Shown one piece after another: positions 41,842 to 53,175 of a DNA stretch of 64,000 nt. Each line of letters starts with the position of its first letter. Position 1 is the stretch's first letter. The notes under the pieces are model-generated. The model saw only the letters and a program-made list of their open reading frames with translations, was not told the origin of the DNA and did no database searches. The translations under genes were made by a program, and so were the position numbers. Source of the stretch: Serratia odorifera (GTDB lineage: Bacteria > Pseudomonadota > Gammaproteobacteria > Enterobacterales > Enterobacteriaceae); NCBI RefSeq assembly GCF_900635445.1, contig NZ_LR134117.1, positions 620,001-684,000 of the forward strand, written 5' to 3'.

Positions 41842-43277
41842 CGGGCCGCGACATCAGCGATGAAATCCAGGTGCTGTGTCAACGCTACCAGGCGCTGGCG
41901 CTGAGCCAGGATGAGACGCGGCTGACCATCGCCTTGAATGGCGATCTACCGACCTTGCTGTTGCAGGCGCTGCGCCTGGCCAGTGGCAAGCAGGTGGTGG
42001 TCGAGCAATGGCCGCTGGCGCGTCTGGAGCAGGCGCGCAATCAACAGCAGAATGTGGCATCGTCAACGCAACGCATCGCCAGCGATGACGCCACGCCCTC
42101 GCTAAATGATGACAGCGATGCGCCAGCGGTGCGCTTTATCAATCTGACATTGCGCAGCGCGATCCAACGCCGGGCCTCCGATGTGCACTTTGAACCTTAT
42201 CAACACCAACTGCGCGTACGCCTGCGCATCGACGGCGTGCTGCAGGCCGTGGTTTCGCCGCCCTTCGCGCTGGCAGCACGGGTGATCGCACGGCTGAAGA
42301 TCATGGGACAACTGGATATCGCAGAACGCCGCTTGCCACAGGACGGGCAGCTCGGCGTACAGTTGGATCACGCCAGCTATTCGATGCGCATTTCCACTCT
42401 GCCGACGCTGTACGGCGAAAAAGTGGTTTTACGCATCTTGCAAACCGACCGGCAGGAGCTGTCGCTGGAACAGTTGGGCATGAGTCCGGCCGATCGCGAT
42501 CGCTTTGCCGGCGCGCTTGCCAACCCTCAGGGTCTGATCCTGGTCACCGGCCCGACCGGCAGCGGCAAAACCGTCACGCTGTACAGCGGCCTGCGGCAGT
42601 TGAACGATCAACAGAGCAATTTGTGCAGCGTCGAAGATCCAATCGAGATCCCGGTATTCGGCATCAACCAGACCCAGATCAACGCGAAAACCGATCTAGG
42701 CTTTGCGCGGGTATTGCGCGCATTGCTGCGGCAGGATCCGGACGTGATCATGATCGGCGAGATCCGCGACGCGGAAACGGCAGAGATCGCCGTCAAGGCG
42801 GCACAGACTGGCCATCTGGTGCTGTCGACGCTGCATACCAACTCCACCAGCGAAACCTTGACGCGCTTGACTCACATGGGGGTGGCCGGCTACCTGCTGG
42901 CCGCCAGCCTCAAGTTGGTCATCGCACAGCGGCTGGTGCGCCGGCTGTGCGTACATTGCCGCTATCTGCTCGCCGAGCCGCAACGCTTCCCGCCGGACAT
43001 CTGGCCCGAACCGCTAGTCCCCTGGCGCGCGGAGGGCTGCGAACACTGCTTTGGCGGCTACTACGGCCGGATCGGCATTTATGAACTGCTGTATATCACG
43101 CCGGAGGTGCAACAAGGGCTGCTGCAAAATCTGGCCGCCAGCCAGTTGGCTGCCATTGCCCGTCAACAGGGGCAGTATTCGCTGCTGCAAGCCGGCCTGG
43201 CGCTGGCGACGCAGGGAGTGACCTCGCTGGAAGAAGTGTACCGGGTAATTGGCAGCAGCCAGGAGCGACAGCGATGA
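41838..43277 (+). CDS. hofB: Type IV pilus assembly ATPase HofB (GspE/PilB family)
   Basis: This 479-residue cytoplasmic secretion ATPase drives pilin extrusion. It shows Walker A TGPTGSGKT (near residue 240), the Asp box EDPIE, Walker B VIMIGEIRDAETAEIA and a His box LSTLHTNS. Cysteines CVHC and CEHC form a likely zinc site near residues 372-398, as in GspE. Overlaps with ppdD and hofC are both ATGA. Confidence 0.93.
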   Translation: MTGRDISDEIQVLCQRYQALALSQDETRLTIALNGDLPTLLLQALRLASGKQVVVEQWPLARLEQARNQQQNVASSTQRIASDDATPSLNDDSDAPAVRFINLTLRSAIQRRASDVHFEPYQHQLRVRLRIDGVLQAVVSPPFALAARVIARLKIMGQLDIAERRLPQDGQLGVQLDHASYSMRISTLPTLYGEKVVLRILQTDRQELSLEQLGMSPADRDRFAGALANPQGLILVTGPTGSGKTVTLYSGLRQLNDQQSNLCSVEDPIEIPVFGINQTQINAKTDLGFARVLRALLRQDPDVIMIGEIRDAETAEIAVKAAQTGHLVLSTLHTNSTSETLTRLTHMGVAGYLLAASLKLVIAQRLVRRLCVHCRYLLAEPQRFPPDIWPEPLVPWRAEGCEHCFGGYYGRIGIYELLYITPEVQQGLLQNLAASQLAAIARQQGQYSLLQAGLALATQGVTSLEEVYRVIGSSQERQR

Positions 43278-44473
43278 AGGCCCGGCGGCTATTCCGTTGG
43301 CAAGCCGTTGATGCACAAGGTGAGCTTCGCCAGGGCGCCGTACTGGTCGAGGCAAAGCCACAGGTTTATCTCTGGCTGATTGAACAGGGCTTGCAACCCT
43401 GTCGCGTCGGCGGAGGTAAACGGATCGGCGCTCGCCAATGGCGTGGTGAGGCGTTAATCCAGTTCACCCGGCAGTTGGCCACCCTGCTACAGGCCGGACT
43501 CCCGCTGGTCAATACGCTGCAATTACTGGCTCAGGAGCATCCATGCGCCGCGTGGCGCTGCCTGTTGGCCGATCTCGGCGCGCTGGTCGCGCAAGGTCAG
43601 CCATTTTCCGAAGCGATCGCCGATTACCCACAGATTTTTCCGCAGGTATACCGACAGCTGATTGCCATTGGCGAACTGACCGGCAACCTCGATCGCTGTT
43701 GTTGGCAATTGGCGCAGCAGCAGGATCAACAGCAAAAATTGCAGAAAAAAGTGGTCGCCGCGCTGCGCTACCCGCTATTTGTCTGCACGGTGGCATTGCT
43801 GGTCAGCATCGTGATGCTGGTGATGGTGCTCCCCGAATTTGCCAAGGTTTACCAATCGTTTGATGCCCCGCTGCCGTGGTTTACCCAGGGGTTGCTGGCG
43901 TTGTCCAGCCTATTGATTGATGTCGGGCCTTATCTGTTGACGATAACCGCCGGCGTAGTCGCGGGCTACTGGCGCTATTTGCATCCCCACTCTGACTGGC
44001 AGCGGCGAGAGCAACGGCTGCTGCTGCGGTTACCGCTGATTGCACGTCTGATCGCTGGCGGCTGCCTGAGCCAGATATTCCGCACGCTGAATATGACCCA
44101 GTTGGCAGGATTAACGCTGGTTGACGGGCTGAATGCGGCACGGTTGGCGATAGACAATCCGTTTTTTCGCCAGGCGTTGGAGAGCATCCAGCAGCAACTG
44201 GCGCAGGGGGTGTCTTTCCACCGCGCACTGGGGGAGCAGCCGCTGTTCCCGGCTCTTTGCCAACAATTGGTTCGGGTTGGTGAAGCGTCCGGCACGCTGG
44301 ACACCCTGTTGGGAAAATTGGCACAGTGGCATGAACAACAGACACACGAGCTGGCGGATACTTTGGCGCAAACGCTGGAGCCGGTATTGATGCTGACGGT
44401 GGGCGCTATTGTCGGCGGCTTGGTGATCGCCATGTATCTGCCGATCTTTCAGTTGGGTAACGTGCTGGGATAA
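43274..44473 (+). CDS. hofC: Type IV pilus inner-membrane platform protein HofC (PilC/GspF family)
   Basis: This 399-residue platform protein has two type II secretion F domains. The first includes TRQLATLLQAGLPLVNTLQLL, the second RTLNMTQLAGLTLVDGLNAARL. Three membrane segments are near residues 165-190, 215-235 and 370-395. Its start overlaps hofB. It forms the assembly motor with HofB; secretin and minor pilin genes are not in the window. Confidence 0.92.
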   Translation: MKARRLFRWQAVDAQGELRQGAVLVEAKPQVYLWLIEQGLQPCRVGGGKRIGARQWRGEALIQFTRQLATLLQAGLPLVNTLQLLAQEHPCAAWRCLLADLGALVAQGQPFSEAIADYPQIFPQVYRQLIAIGELTGNLDRCCWQLAQQQDQQQKLQKKVVAALRYPLFVCTVALLVSIVMLVMVLPEFAKVYQSFDAPLPWFTQGLLALSSLLIDVGPYLLTITAGVVAGYWRYLHPHSDWQRREQRLLLRLPLIARLIAGGCLSQIFRTLNMTQLAGLTLVDGLNAARLAIDNPFFRQALESIQQQLAQGVSFHRALGEQPLFPALCQQLVRVGEASGTLDTLLGKLAQWHEQQTHELADTLAQTLEPVLMLTVGAIVGGLVIAMYLPIFQLGNVLG

Positions 44474-44481
44474 CTGGCAAA

Positions 44482-44501
44482 ACCCCCGCGGCTGCGGGGG
44501 T
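44482..44501 (-). terminator. Terminator of guaC
   Basis: ACCCCCGC and GCGGGGGT form an 8-bp stem with a 4-base loop, followed leftward by TTTTG, between convergent hofC and guaC. Confidence 0.75.
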
Positions 44502-44513
44502 GAGGCACATCGG

Positions 44514-45557
44514 TTACTTGGCGCCGAAAACGCGGTTTTCCTGCTCCGCCACGCGAATAAAGGTAGTGCGCTTGGTCAGCTCTTTCAGGCGTTCTGCCCC
44601 TACGTAGGTACAGGCCGAGCGCAACCCGCCAAGGATGTCGCGAATGGTGAACTCCACCTCGCCGCGCAACGGCAGCTTGACCGTCTTTCCTTCCGCCGCG
44701 CGGTACTCGGCGACGCCGCCCACGTGGCGCTTCATCGCCGATTCTGAGCTCATGCCGTAGAACAGCATGAATTTCTCGCCGTTTTCTTCCACCACGCTAC
44801 CTTCGCATTCGTCATGACCGGCCAACATACCGCCCAACATGACGAAATCGGCACCGCCGCCAAAGGCTTTTGCCACATCTCCCGGCACCGAACAGCCACC
44901 GTCGCTAACGATTTGTCCGCCCAGACCGTGCGCAGCATCCGCGCATTCAATCACCGCCGACAGCTGTGGATAGCCGACGCCGGTTTTCACCCGCGTGGTA
45001 CAGACGGAGCCAGGACCGATGCCAACCTTGACGATATCCGCACCAGACAGGATCAGCTCTTCGACCATTTCACCGGTAACCACGTTGCCGGCACAGATGA
45101 CGTGTTGCGGGCAGGCTTCGCGCGCTTTTTGCAGGAAGGCGACAAAATGCTCGGAGTAGCCATTGGCTACGTCGATGCAGATGAATTTCAACGCCGGAGA
45201 CAGTGCCAGGATCTGCTTCATTTTCACAAAGTCGGCGTCAGAAGTGCCGGTAGATACCATCACATGGCGCAATGTGGCTTCGGGAACGCGCTGAACAAAT
45301 TCAGCCCATTGTTCAACGGAATAGTGTTTATGCACCGCGGTGAGGACGTCAAAAGAAGCCAGGGCTTCAGCCATGCGGAAGGTGCCCACCGTGTCCATAT
45401 TGGCGGCGATGATCGGTACGCCTGACCATTTACAACCGGAGTGTTTGAATGCGAACTGGCGGGCCAGTTCAACCTCAGAGCGGCTTTTCAGCGTGGAGCG
45501 CTTAGGGCGGATCAGTACATCTTTAAAACCCAACTTCAAATCTTCTTCAATACGCAT
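44514..45557 (-). CDS. guaC: GMP reductase GuaC
   Basis: GuaC converts GMP to IMP with NADPH, recovering adenine nucleotides. The 347-residue protein starts MRIEEDLKLGFKDVLIRPKR. The catalytic cysteine is in KVGIGPGSVCTTRVKTGVG; the phosphate-binding motif SDGGCSVPGDVAKAFGGGAD follows. The frame is intact. It is convergent with hofC and divergent from coaE. Confidence 0.97.
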   Translation of the reverse strand: MRIEEDLKLGFKDVLIRPKRSTLKSRSEVELARQFAFKHSGCKWSGVPIIAANMDTVGTFRMAEALASFDVLTAVHKHYSVEQWAEFVQRVPEATLRHVMVSTGTSDADFVKMKQILALSPALKFICIDVANGYSEHFVAFLQKAREACPQHVICAGNVVTGEMVEELILSGADIVKVGIGPGSVCTTRVKTGVGYPQLSAVIECADAAHGLGGQIVSDGGCSVPGDVAKAFGGGADFVMLGGMLAGHDECEGSVVEENGEKFMLFYGMSSESAMKRHVGGVAEYRAAEGKTVKLPLRGEVEFTIRDILGGLRSACTYVGAERLKELTKRTTFIRVAEQENRVFGAK

Positions 45558-45634
45558 GACAACTGATTTCCTGGTTTATGGCGACGGATCGCAGGGTGGT
45601 GATCGAATCTTTTAGTGCCAGTTCCAGTGGAGTT

Positions 45635-45662
45635 ATCATACGCCGGAATAAACACGCGGCAA
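45635..45662 (-). promoter_or_regulatory. Predicted promoter of guaC
   Basis: Read leftward, TTGCCG and TATGAT are separated by 16 bases, about 78 bases upstream of the guaC start. Confidence 0.45.
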
Positions 45663-45802
45663 GACTGCGATTTCATCTTTATTTACGCTACAATCACAGA
45701 AATTTACCCATGCAAATGCAGTGTGATGCTGCGCTCACTTTTCCTGCCGTAAGCAAAACTCCCGGTCTTGCGTGACCGTGACAACAGAGTGCGTGCGTCA
45801 AC

Positions 45803-45830
45803 TTGCACTTCTGTGCGATCGCTTTATGAT
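45803..45830 (+). promoter_or_regulatory. Predicted promoter of coaE-zapD-yacG
   Basis: TTGCAC and TATGAT are separated by 16 bases, 43 bases upstream of coaE. Both boxes match sigma-70 well. Confidence 0.5.
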
Positions 45831-45873
45831 TCGTCTATTATTTTTTTATGAATTTCGGGTGCATCCACAGACC

Positions 45874-46488
45874 ATGACCTACATAGTTGCGTTGACCGGC
45901 GGTATTGGCAGCGGTAAGTCCACCGTGGCTGACGCCTTCGCGCGCCATGGCGCGCCAATCGTTGATGCCGACGTGATCGCCCGCCAGGTAGTACAGCCCG
46001 ATACGCCGGCATTGGCCGCCATCGCCGCGCATTTTGGTAAGGAAATATTGCAGCCGGACGGCACGCTTGACCGCGCGACGCTGCGTGAACGCATCTTTAG
46101 CCAGCCGGACGAAAAGGCCTGGCTTAATCAACTGCTGCATCCGCTGATCCAGCAGGAAACTCAACGGCAACTGGCTCAGACTACCCATCCGTACGCGTTG
46201 TGGGTGGTGCCGCTGCTGGTCGAGAATCATCTCCAGTCGCGCGCCGACCGCGTGCTGGTGGTCGATGTCGATCGCGAAACACAGTTGGCCAGGACCATCG
46301 CCCGCGACGGCATCAGCCGCCAGCAGGCGCACAACATTTTATCTGCCCAGGCAACGCGCGAGCAGCGCCTGGCCGCGGCGGATGACGTTATTGACAATAG
46401 CGGCACCGCTCAAGGGATAGAGCCACACGTCGCCGCCTTGCATCGCCGCTACCTCGAACTGGCAGCATCGGCGCCCCAACAGGATTAA
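45874..46488 (+). CDS. coaE: Dephospho-CoA kinase CoaE
   Basis: CoaE catalyses the last step of coenzyme A synthesis. The 204-residue protein starts MTYIVALTGGIGSGKSTVAD with its P-loop. DADVIARQVV and the lid region VDRETQLARTIARDGIS follow. I chose the start at 45874, the family start; an in-frame extension to 45772 adds a non-conserved stretch. zapD starts 5 bases after its stop. Confidence 0.95.
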   Translation: MTYIVALTGGIGSGKSTVADAFARHGAPIVDADVIARQVVQPDTPALAAIAAHFGKEILQPDGTLDRATLRERIFSQPDEKAWLNQLLHPLIQQETQRQLAQTTHPYALWVVPLLVENHLQSRADRVLVVDVDRETQLARTIARDGISRQQAHNILSAQATREQRLAAADDVIDNSGTAQGIEPHVAALHRRYLELAASAPQQD

Positions 46489-46493
46489 ACTGA

Positions 46494-47246
46494 ATGAGTG
46501 ACGCTTCTCCAACCGTTCTCTTTGAACACCCGTTGAACGAAAAAATGCGTACCTGGCTGCGCATTGAATTTTTATTACAGCAGTTGCACGGTCAGCGAGC
46601 GCTGAGCGAAACCGCTATCGCCCTGACTTTCTTTCGCACGATTTCCGATCTGCTGGACGTGCTGGAGCGCGGAGAAATTCGTACCGAACTGTTGAAAGAA
46701 CTGGAGCGCCAGCAGCAGAAACTGCTGCAATGGGCCGACGTACCGGGCGTCGACATGACGCGGGTCGATCAACTGCGCAATCAGTTGAAACAACGCTCAA
46801 GCCAGTTGATGTCCGCGCCGCGCATGGGTCAGGCATTACGCGAAGACCGCCTGATCGCCCTGGTGCGGCAACGGCTGAGTATTCCTGGCGGCTGTTGCAG
46901 CTTTGATTTGCCGACGCTGCATATGTGGATGCACGCCGCGCAACATGAGCGTGATGACGACGTCGCACAGTGGCTGCAAACCCTGGAGCCGTTGCATCAG
47001 GCGCTGACCATGATCCTGAGCCTGATCCGTCAGACCGAGCCGTTCCGCAACCAGATCAGCCTGAACGGCTTCTATCAGGATAATGCCGAAGGTGCCGATC
47101 TGCTGCGTTTGCGCATCGATCTGGTGCATCAGCTGTATCCGCAGATCTCCGGCCACAAGACGCGTTATGCGATCCGTTTTTTACCGCTGGACAGTGAGCA
47201 CGGCCAGGTTCCCGAGCGTCTGACATTTGATTTGGCGTGTTGTTAG
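46494..47246 (+). CDS. zapD: Cell division protein ZapD
   Basis: ZapD crosslinks FtsZ filaments at the division ring. The 250-residue protein has the DUF1342 pattern: VLFEHPLNEKMRTWLRIEFLL near the start, and an alpha-helical core followed by a beta-rich end (RFLPLDSEHGQVPERLTFDLACC). It lies between coaE and yacG as in E. coli. The frame is intact. Confidence 0.95.
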   Translation: MSDASPTVLFEHPLNEKMRTWLRIEFLLQQLHGQRALSETAIALTFFRTISDLLDVLERGEIRTELLKELERQQQKLLQWADVPGVDMTRVDQLRNQLKQRSSQLMSAPRMGQALREDRLIALVRQRLSIPGGCCSFDLPTLHMWMHAAQHERDDDVAQWLQTLEPLHQALTMILSLIRQTEPFRNQISLNGFYQDNAEGADLLRLRIDLVHQLYPQISGHKTRYAIRFLPLDSEHGQVPERLTFDLACC

Positions 47247-47294
47247 TTTTTGAATAAAAAGGCCTTTGGCATTAACCAAGGCTAAGGAAGCAAG

Positions 47295-47493
47295 ATGACT
47301 ACCGTAGTAAAATGCCCCAACCTGTGGCAAAGGCGTGGTATGGGGCGAAGTCAGCCCGTATCGTCCGTTTTGCAGCAAACGCTGCCAGCTGATCGATCTT
47401 GGCGAATGGGCCGATGAAGAAAAGCGCATTCCCAGCAACGGTGATTTGAACGAAAGTGATGAATGGTCTGAAGAACAGCGCGATCGGGATTAA
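47295..47493 (+). CDS. yacG: DNA gyrase inhibitor YacG (frameshift)
   Basis: YacG is a 65-residue zinc protein that binds GyrB. One extra A near 47317 (CCCCAACC) breaks the frame. Without it the sequence reads MTTVVKCPTCGKGVVWGE..., with four zinc ligands CPTCGK and FCSKRCQ, and ends NESDEWSEEQRDRD. Ribosome site AAGGAAG precedes the ATG. Confidence 0.9.
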
Positions 47494-47564
47494 CGACGCG
47501 TGCACCAACAACAGCACCACTGGCGGGCACCCAGTCCAGTGGAAGCGCTGCTAACATTGTTTAA

Positions 47565-47586
47565 ACGGCCTGCTGATGCAGGCCGT
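47565..47586 (-). terminator. Terminator after mutT
   Basis: ACGGCCTGC and GCAGGCCGT form a perfect 9-bp stem with a 4-base loop, 5 bases past the mutT stop. The T-run is short. Confidence 0.7.
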
Positions 47587-47591
47587 AATGA

Positions 47592-47996
47592 TTATTGTGC
47601 CGCGTTGGCCAGTGCTACCAGCCGTTGTACGATGGTGAGGTTGGCCGGCGGAAACTCGTCCGCCTGCAAATCTGCCTGCCTGACCCAGCGCATCGGTTGC
47701 CCCTCTCGACCAAACGGTTCGCCCTGCCAGCTTTCCACCAGATAGAAATTCAGCGTCACGATACGATCGGTAAATTGGTGCTCCAGCACCTCCAGCAGTT
47801 CGGCGCCTTCGGTCTTGATTCCGGTCTCTTCCAGCAATTCTCGGGTCAACGCCTGCTGCGGCGTTTCCCCCTGTTCAATTTTACCGCCTGGGAACTCCCA
47901 GAATCCGGCCATGTGCGCATCTGCCGCACGGCGGGTGATAAAGATTTCCTGTTGAGCATTACGGATGATGCCCACGGCGATGTTGACATGTTTCAT
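47592..47996 (-). CDS. mutT: 8-oxo-dGTP diphosphatase MutT
   Basis: MutT cleans 8-oxo-dGTP from the nucleotide pool, preventing A:T to C:G changes. The 134-residue protein carries a full Nudix box, GGKIEQGETPQQALTRELLEETG, near residue 37. The frame is intact. It follows secA, with a GC hairpin (48058-48080) in the gap. Confidence 0.95.
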   Translation of the reverse strand: MKHVNIAVGIIRNAQQEIFITRRAADAHMAGFWEFPGGKIEQGETPQQALTRELLEETGIKTEGAELLEVLEHQFTDRIVTLNFYLVESWQGEPFGREGQPMRWVRQADLQADEFPPANLTIVQRLVALANAAQ

Positions 47997-48057
47997 CGCA
48001 AACTCCTTGATAGCGGCGTGATATTGCAGCCCATCTGACGGCAGCGCCGGATACAGC

Positions 48058-48080
48058 TGGGGCCGGACATGCCGGCCCCA
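48058..48080 (-). other. GC-rich hairpin between secA and mutT
   Basis: TGGGGCCGG and CCGGCCCCA form a 9-bp stem with a 5-base loop, about 27 bases past the secA stop. There is no T-run; it may be a partial terminator or RNase barrier. Confidence 0.45.
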
Positions 48081-48106
48081 ACGGGTTAATCAAGCTGCAC
48101 CGCAGC

Positions 48107-50818
<2,712 letters not shown>

Positions 50819-50903
50819 AATATTTGATATCTCTGTCATGACCGCCCAGACAGGCGATCGACTTGCTGTTATTTTGTTGGTATCGGTGCCCAGAGGGCGA
50901 GAA

Positions 50904-51437
50904 TCAGCTGCGAAGCGTCGGCCCGGCGCGAATGCCCTGCACCTGCGCGAGCCATAGCCCCGCCTGATGCTGCGCCAAAGAAGGATGGACAGAATGATGG
51001 GTATCACGAATGATGGTCGGCGGCTTCGGCTCATGCGTCAGCAACGCGTTCAGCGTTGACAGCAGCGCCAGTCGTTCCACCTGCAGTGGCGGTTCGGCGG
51101 CTTCAACCTCGCTTTCCTGTACCCGGGCATAAACTACCTGCGGTGCCAGGGCAAAAGAGAGGTGACGAATGACGGTACGTAGCGCATGCTGCTGCCAATA
51201 GTCGACGCTAAAGGTCGGGCGACGGGGCGCATCTTGCAACAAAGCCAGACTGTTAAAGGCGTTGGCTGCGGAATTTTGCCGGTTAAGGCTGGACGAGGTA
51301 CTCGGCAAGGCGGCCTGTTCGGCGTTGCCCGACAGATTTTGCGGTACGCCAAGCGTGGCCGCTACCATCCCTAGCAGGAGATGAGGCCAAAAATAACGTC
51401 TGCCAAATTGTCGCCAACGATTTAGAATACCGATCAC
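50904..51437 (-). CDS. secM: SecM, secretion monitor leader of secA (GTG start)
   Basis: SecM stalls its own ribosome unless pulled by the export machinery, exposing the secA ribosome site. The start codon is GTG (MIGILNRWRQFGRRYFWPHL), matching E. coli SecM, with a long signal peptide. The body keeps SVDYWQQHALRTVIRHLSFALAPQ. The arrest region ends LWLAQVQGIRAGP, then only four residues (TLRS). W, G, I, R, A, G and P of the E. coli motif are present; the E. coli Phe150 position is His and Ile156 is Leu. A gap of 85 bases leads to secA. Confidence 0.93.
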   Translation of the reverse strand: MIGILNRWRQFGRRYFWPHLLLGMVAATLGVPQNLSGNAEQAALPSTSSSLNRQNSAANAFNSLALLQDAPRRPTFSVDYWQQHALRTVIRHLSFALAPQVVYARVQESEVEAAEPPLQVERLALLSTLNALLTHEPKPPTIIRDTHHSVHPSLAQHQAGLWLAQVQGIRAGPTLRS

Positions 51438-51463
51438 AAGTTTATAATCCGCCGGAGCCCATT

Positions 51464-51988
51464 ATGCGCGATAGCCGTCCACAATTATTAGATGTCCTGT
51501 TCGACGAAGCGTCCGCAGCAGATAAGGGGCCGTTGCACAATGTACAACAGCGCGCCGTAGCGCTGCTGAAGCTGAATCGTGCGGTCAAGGGCTTATTGCC
51601 TGCTCAACTGCACCCCTGGTGCCGCGTCGCGAACTTCAGACAGGGTATTTTAGTGCTGGAAACGGCAAATGCCAGTTGGATGATGCGCTTGCGCTACGAA
51701 CAGCCTAACTTGTTATCAGCACTAAGAGCGCAAATTCTACCATCATTGTCATCGATCGACATCAGGATTAATCCTGCGTTGATGGCGAAAAGCGCTAATC
51801 TGCAGCAGAAGACGGATAAAACGCCGGCGAACGGTCAGACAGATGCGCCAATGCGCACGCTAAGCGTGGAAAGTGCGGAACAACTGAGGGGATTGGCCAG
51901 TCGCAGCCCGGAAAAATTGCGCAAGACGCTGGAACGACTGGCATCGATGGCCGGAGAGGGTGCCAACGCTACCAGTCGTGACAAATAA
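51464..51988 (+). CDS. DUF721 (DciA-like) protein
   Basis: This 174-residue protein has a DUF721 domain (residues about 30-100: RAVALLKLNRAVKGLLPAQLHPWCRVANFRQGILVLETANASWMMRLRYEQPNLLSAL), with a polar, probably flexible C-terminal half. DUF721 proteins include DciA, which helps load the replicative helicase in bacteria lacking DnaC. It faces away from secM, with only 26 bases between the two starts, and lies opposite to the neighbouring lpxC-secM-secA direction. Function in this organism is unknown. Confidence 0.75.
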   Translation: MRDSRPQLLDVLFDEASAADKGPLHNVQQRAVALLKLNRAVKGLLPAQLHPWCRVANFRQGILVLETANASWMMRLRYEQPNLLSALRAQILPSLSSIDIRINPALMAKSANLQQKTDKTPANGQTDAPMRTLSVESAEQLRGLASRSPEKLRKTLERLASMAGEGANATSRDK

Positions 51989-51999
51989 CCAGCGATATC

Positions 52000-52030
52000 T
52001 ACCCGTTACGCTTCAAGCCGCATCGCAGGC
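52000..52030. repeat. Partial intergenic repeat matching the pyrG-eno element
   Basis: TACCCGTTACGCTTCAAGCCGCATCG resembles the left end of the 10398-10522 repeat, sharing 14 identical bases. No right end was found in the rest of the 166-base gap, so it may be a remnant. Confidence 0.4.
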
Positions 52031-52154
52031 GCGCGGTTCAGCCCATCCCGGTCGTTTGCCTGAGCAGATGACTCGGGAGGGTGAGCTTGCGTTTAGCTCG
52101 GCCTGTTGACCGCGCTGCGCCGCCGTGATGCGCTCGACGTTCTCGGGTACAGGC

Positions 52155-53072
52155 TTATGCCAATACGGTGGACGGTGCCTTGAATGCCAATGGCATTTCG
52201 GCTTCGTCCTGGAAGGTGACGAATTCCCACGCTTCCTGTTTGGCCAAGACGGCCTGCAGCAATTTGTTATTCAATGCGTGGCCAGACTTGTACGCGGTAA
52301 ACGCGCCAATGATGTTATGACCGCACATAAACAGGTCGCCGATGGCGTCCAGCATTTTGTGGCGCACGAATTCGTCTTCAAAACGCAGACCGTCTTCGTT
52401 CAGCACACGGTAATCGTCGACCACGATGGCGCAATCGAAGCTGCCGCCCAGGGCCAGGCCACGGGATTGCAGATATTCGATATCACGCATAAACCCGAAG
52501 GTACGCGCACGGCTGATTTGACGCACGAACGAGTCGGCAGAAAAATCCAGGCGGTAGCGCTGGGTGCTGGCATCAATCGCCGGGTGGTTGAAATCAATGG
52601 TAAAGTCCAGGCGGAACCCGTTATGCGGGGACAGCTCGGCCCATTTATCGCCATCTTCAACACGCACTGTGTCTTTCAGACGCAGGAATTTCTTCGCTGA
52701 GTTCAGTTCTTCGATGCCGGCATCCAGCAACAGGAAGACGAACGGACTGGCGCTACCGTCCATGATTGGGATTTCGGCGGCGTCAACTTCAATAATGATG
52801 TTGTCGATGCCAAGCCCAGCCAGTGCGGCATTAAGATGCTCAACGGTAGAAATACGCACGTCATGCTCGTTCACCAGACAAGTACAGAGCATGGTATCAC
52901 GCACGGATTTTGCATCAGCCGGAAAATCAACCGGTGGATTCAAGTCAGTGCGACGATAGATGACCCCGGTATTAGCCGGCGCTGGGCGCATGGTCAGCGT
53001 GACTTTCTTGCCGGTATGCAAACCGACACCAGTCGCCTGAACAATACGTTTTAATGTCCTTTGTTTGATCAT
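52155..53072 (-). CDS. lpxC: UDP-3-O-acyl-N-acetylglucosamine deacetylase LpxC
   Basis: LpxC performs the committed step of lipid A synthesis. The 305-residue protein starts MIKQRTLKRIVQATGVGLHT. Zinc ligands lie in RISTVEHLNAALAG and in FVRHKMLDAIGDLFM; the catalytic region SGHALNNKLLQAVL follows. I chose the start at 53072 (family start). It lies downstream of ftsZ as in E. coli. Confidence 0.97.
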   Translation of the reverse strand: MIKQRTLKRIVQATGVGLHTGKKVTLTMRPAPANTGVIYRRTDLNPPVDFPADAKSVRDTMLCTCLVNEHDVRISTVEHLNAALAGLGIDNIIIEVDAAEIPIMDGSASPFVFLLLDAGIEELNSAKKFLRLKDTVRVEDGDKWAELSPHNGFRLDFTIDFNHPAIDASTQRYRLDFSADSFVRQISRARTFGFMRDIEYLQSRGLALGGSFDCAIVVDDYRVLNEDGLRFEDEFVRHKMLDAIGDLFMCGHNIIGAFTAYKSGHALNNKLLQAVLAKQEAWEFVTFQDEAEMPLAFKAPSTVLA

Positions 53073-53175
53073 CGTTTTATCTCGCAATGTTATCCATCCT
53101 ACCAGCCAAGCATACAGCAAGGCCGGCGGGACAGTTTAGCACAAAGAGCGGAGATTCCAAATTATCAGGAAATTC

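Larger units (their letters stand above)
45558..45873. other. Divergent guaC-coaE control region
   Basis: About 316 bases without a gene. It holds predicted promoters in both directions. The open frame upstream of coaE (from 45772) has no family match. Confidence 0.5.

Noticed and set aside
45772..45873. Longer N terminus for CoaE
   Set aside because: The extra 34 residues are not conserved in CoaE, and a good promoter lies inside this stretch.
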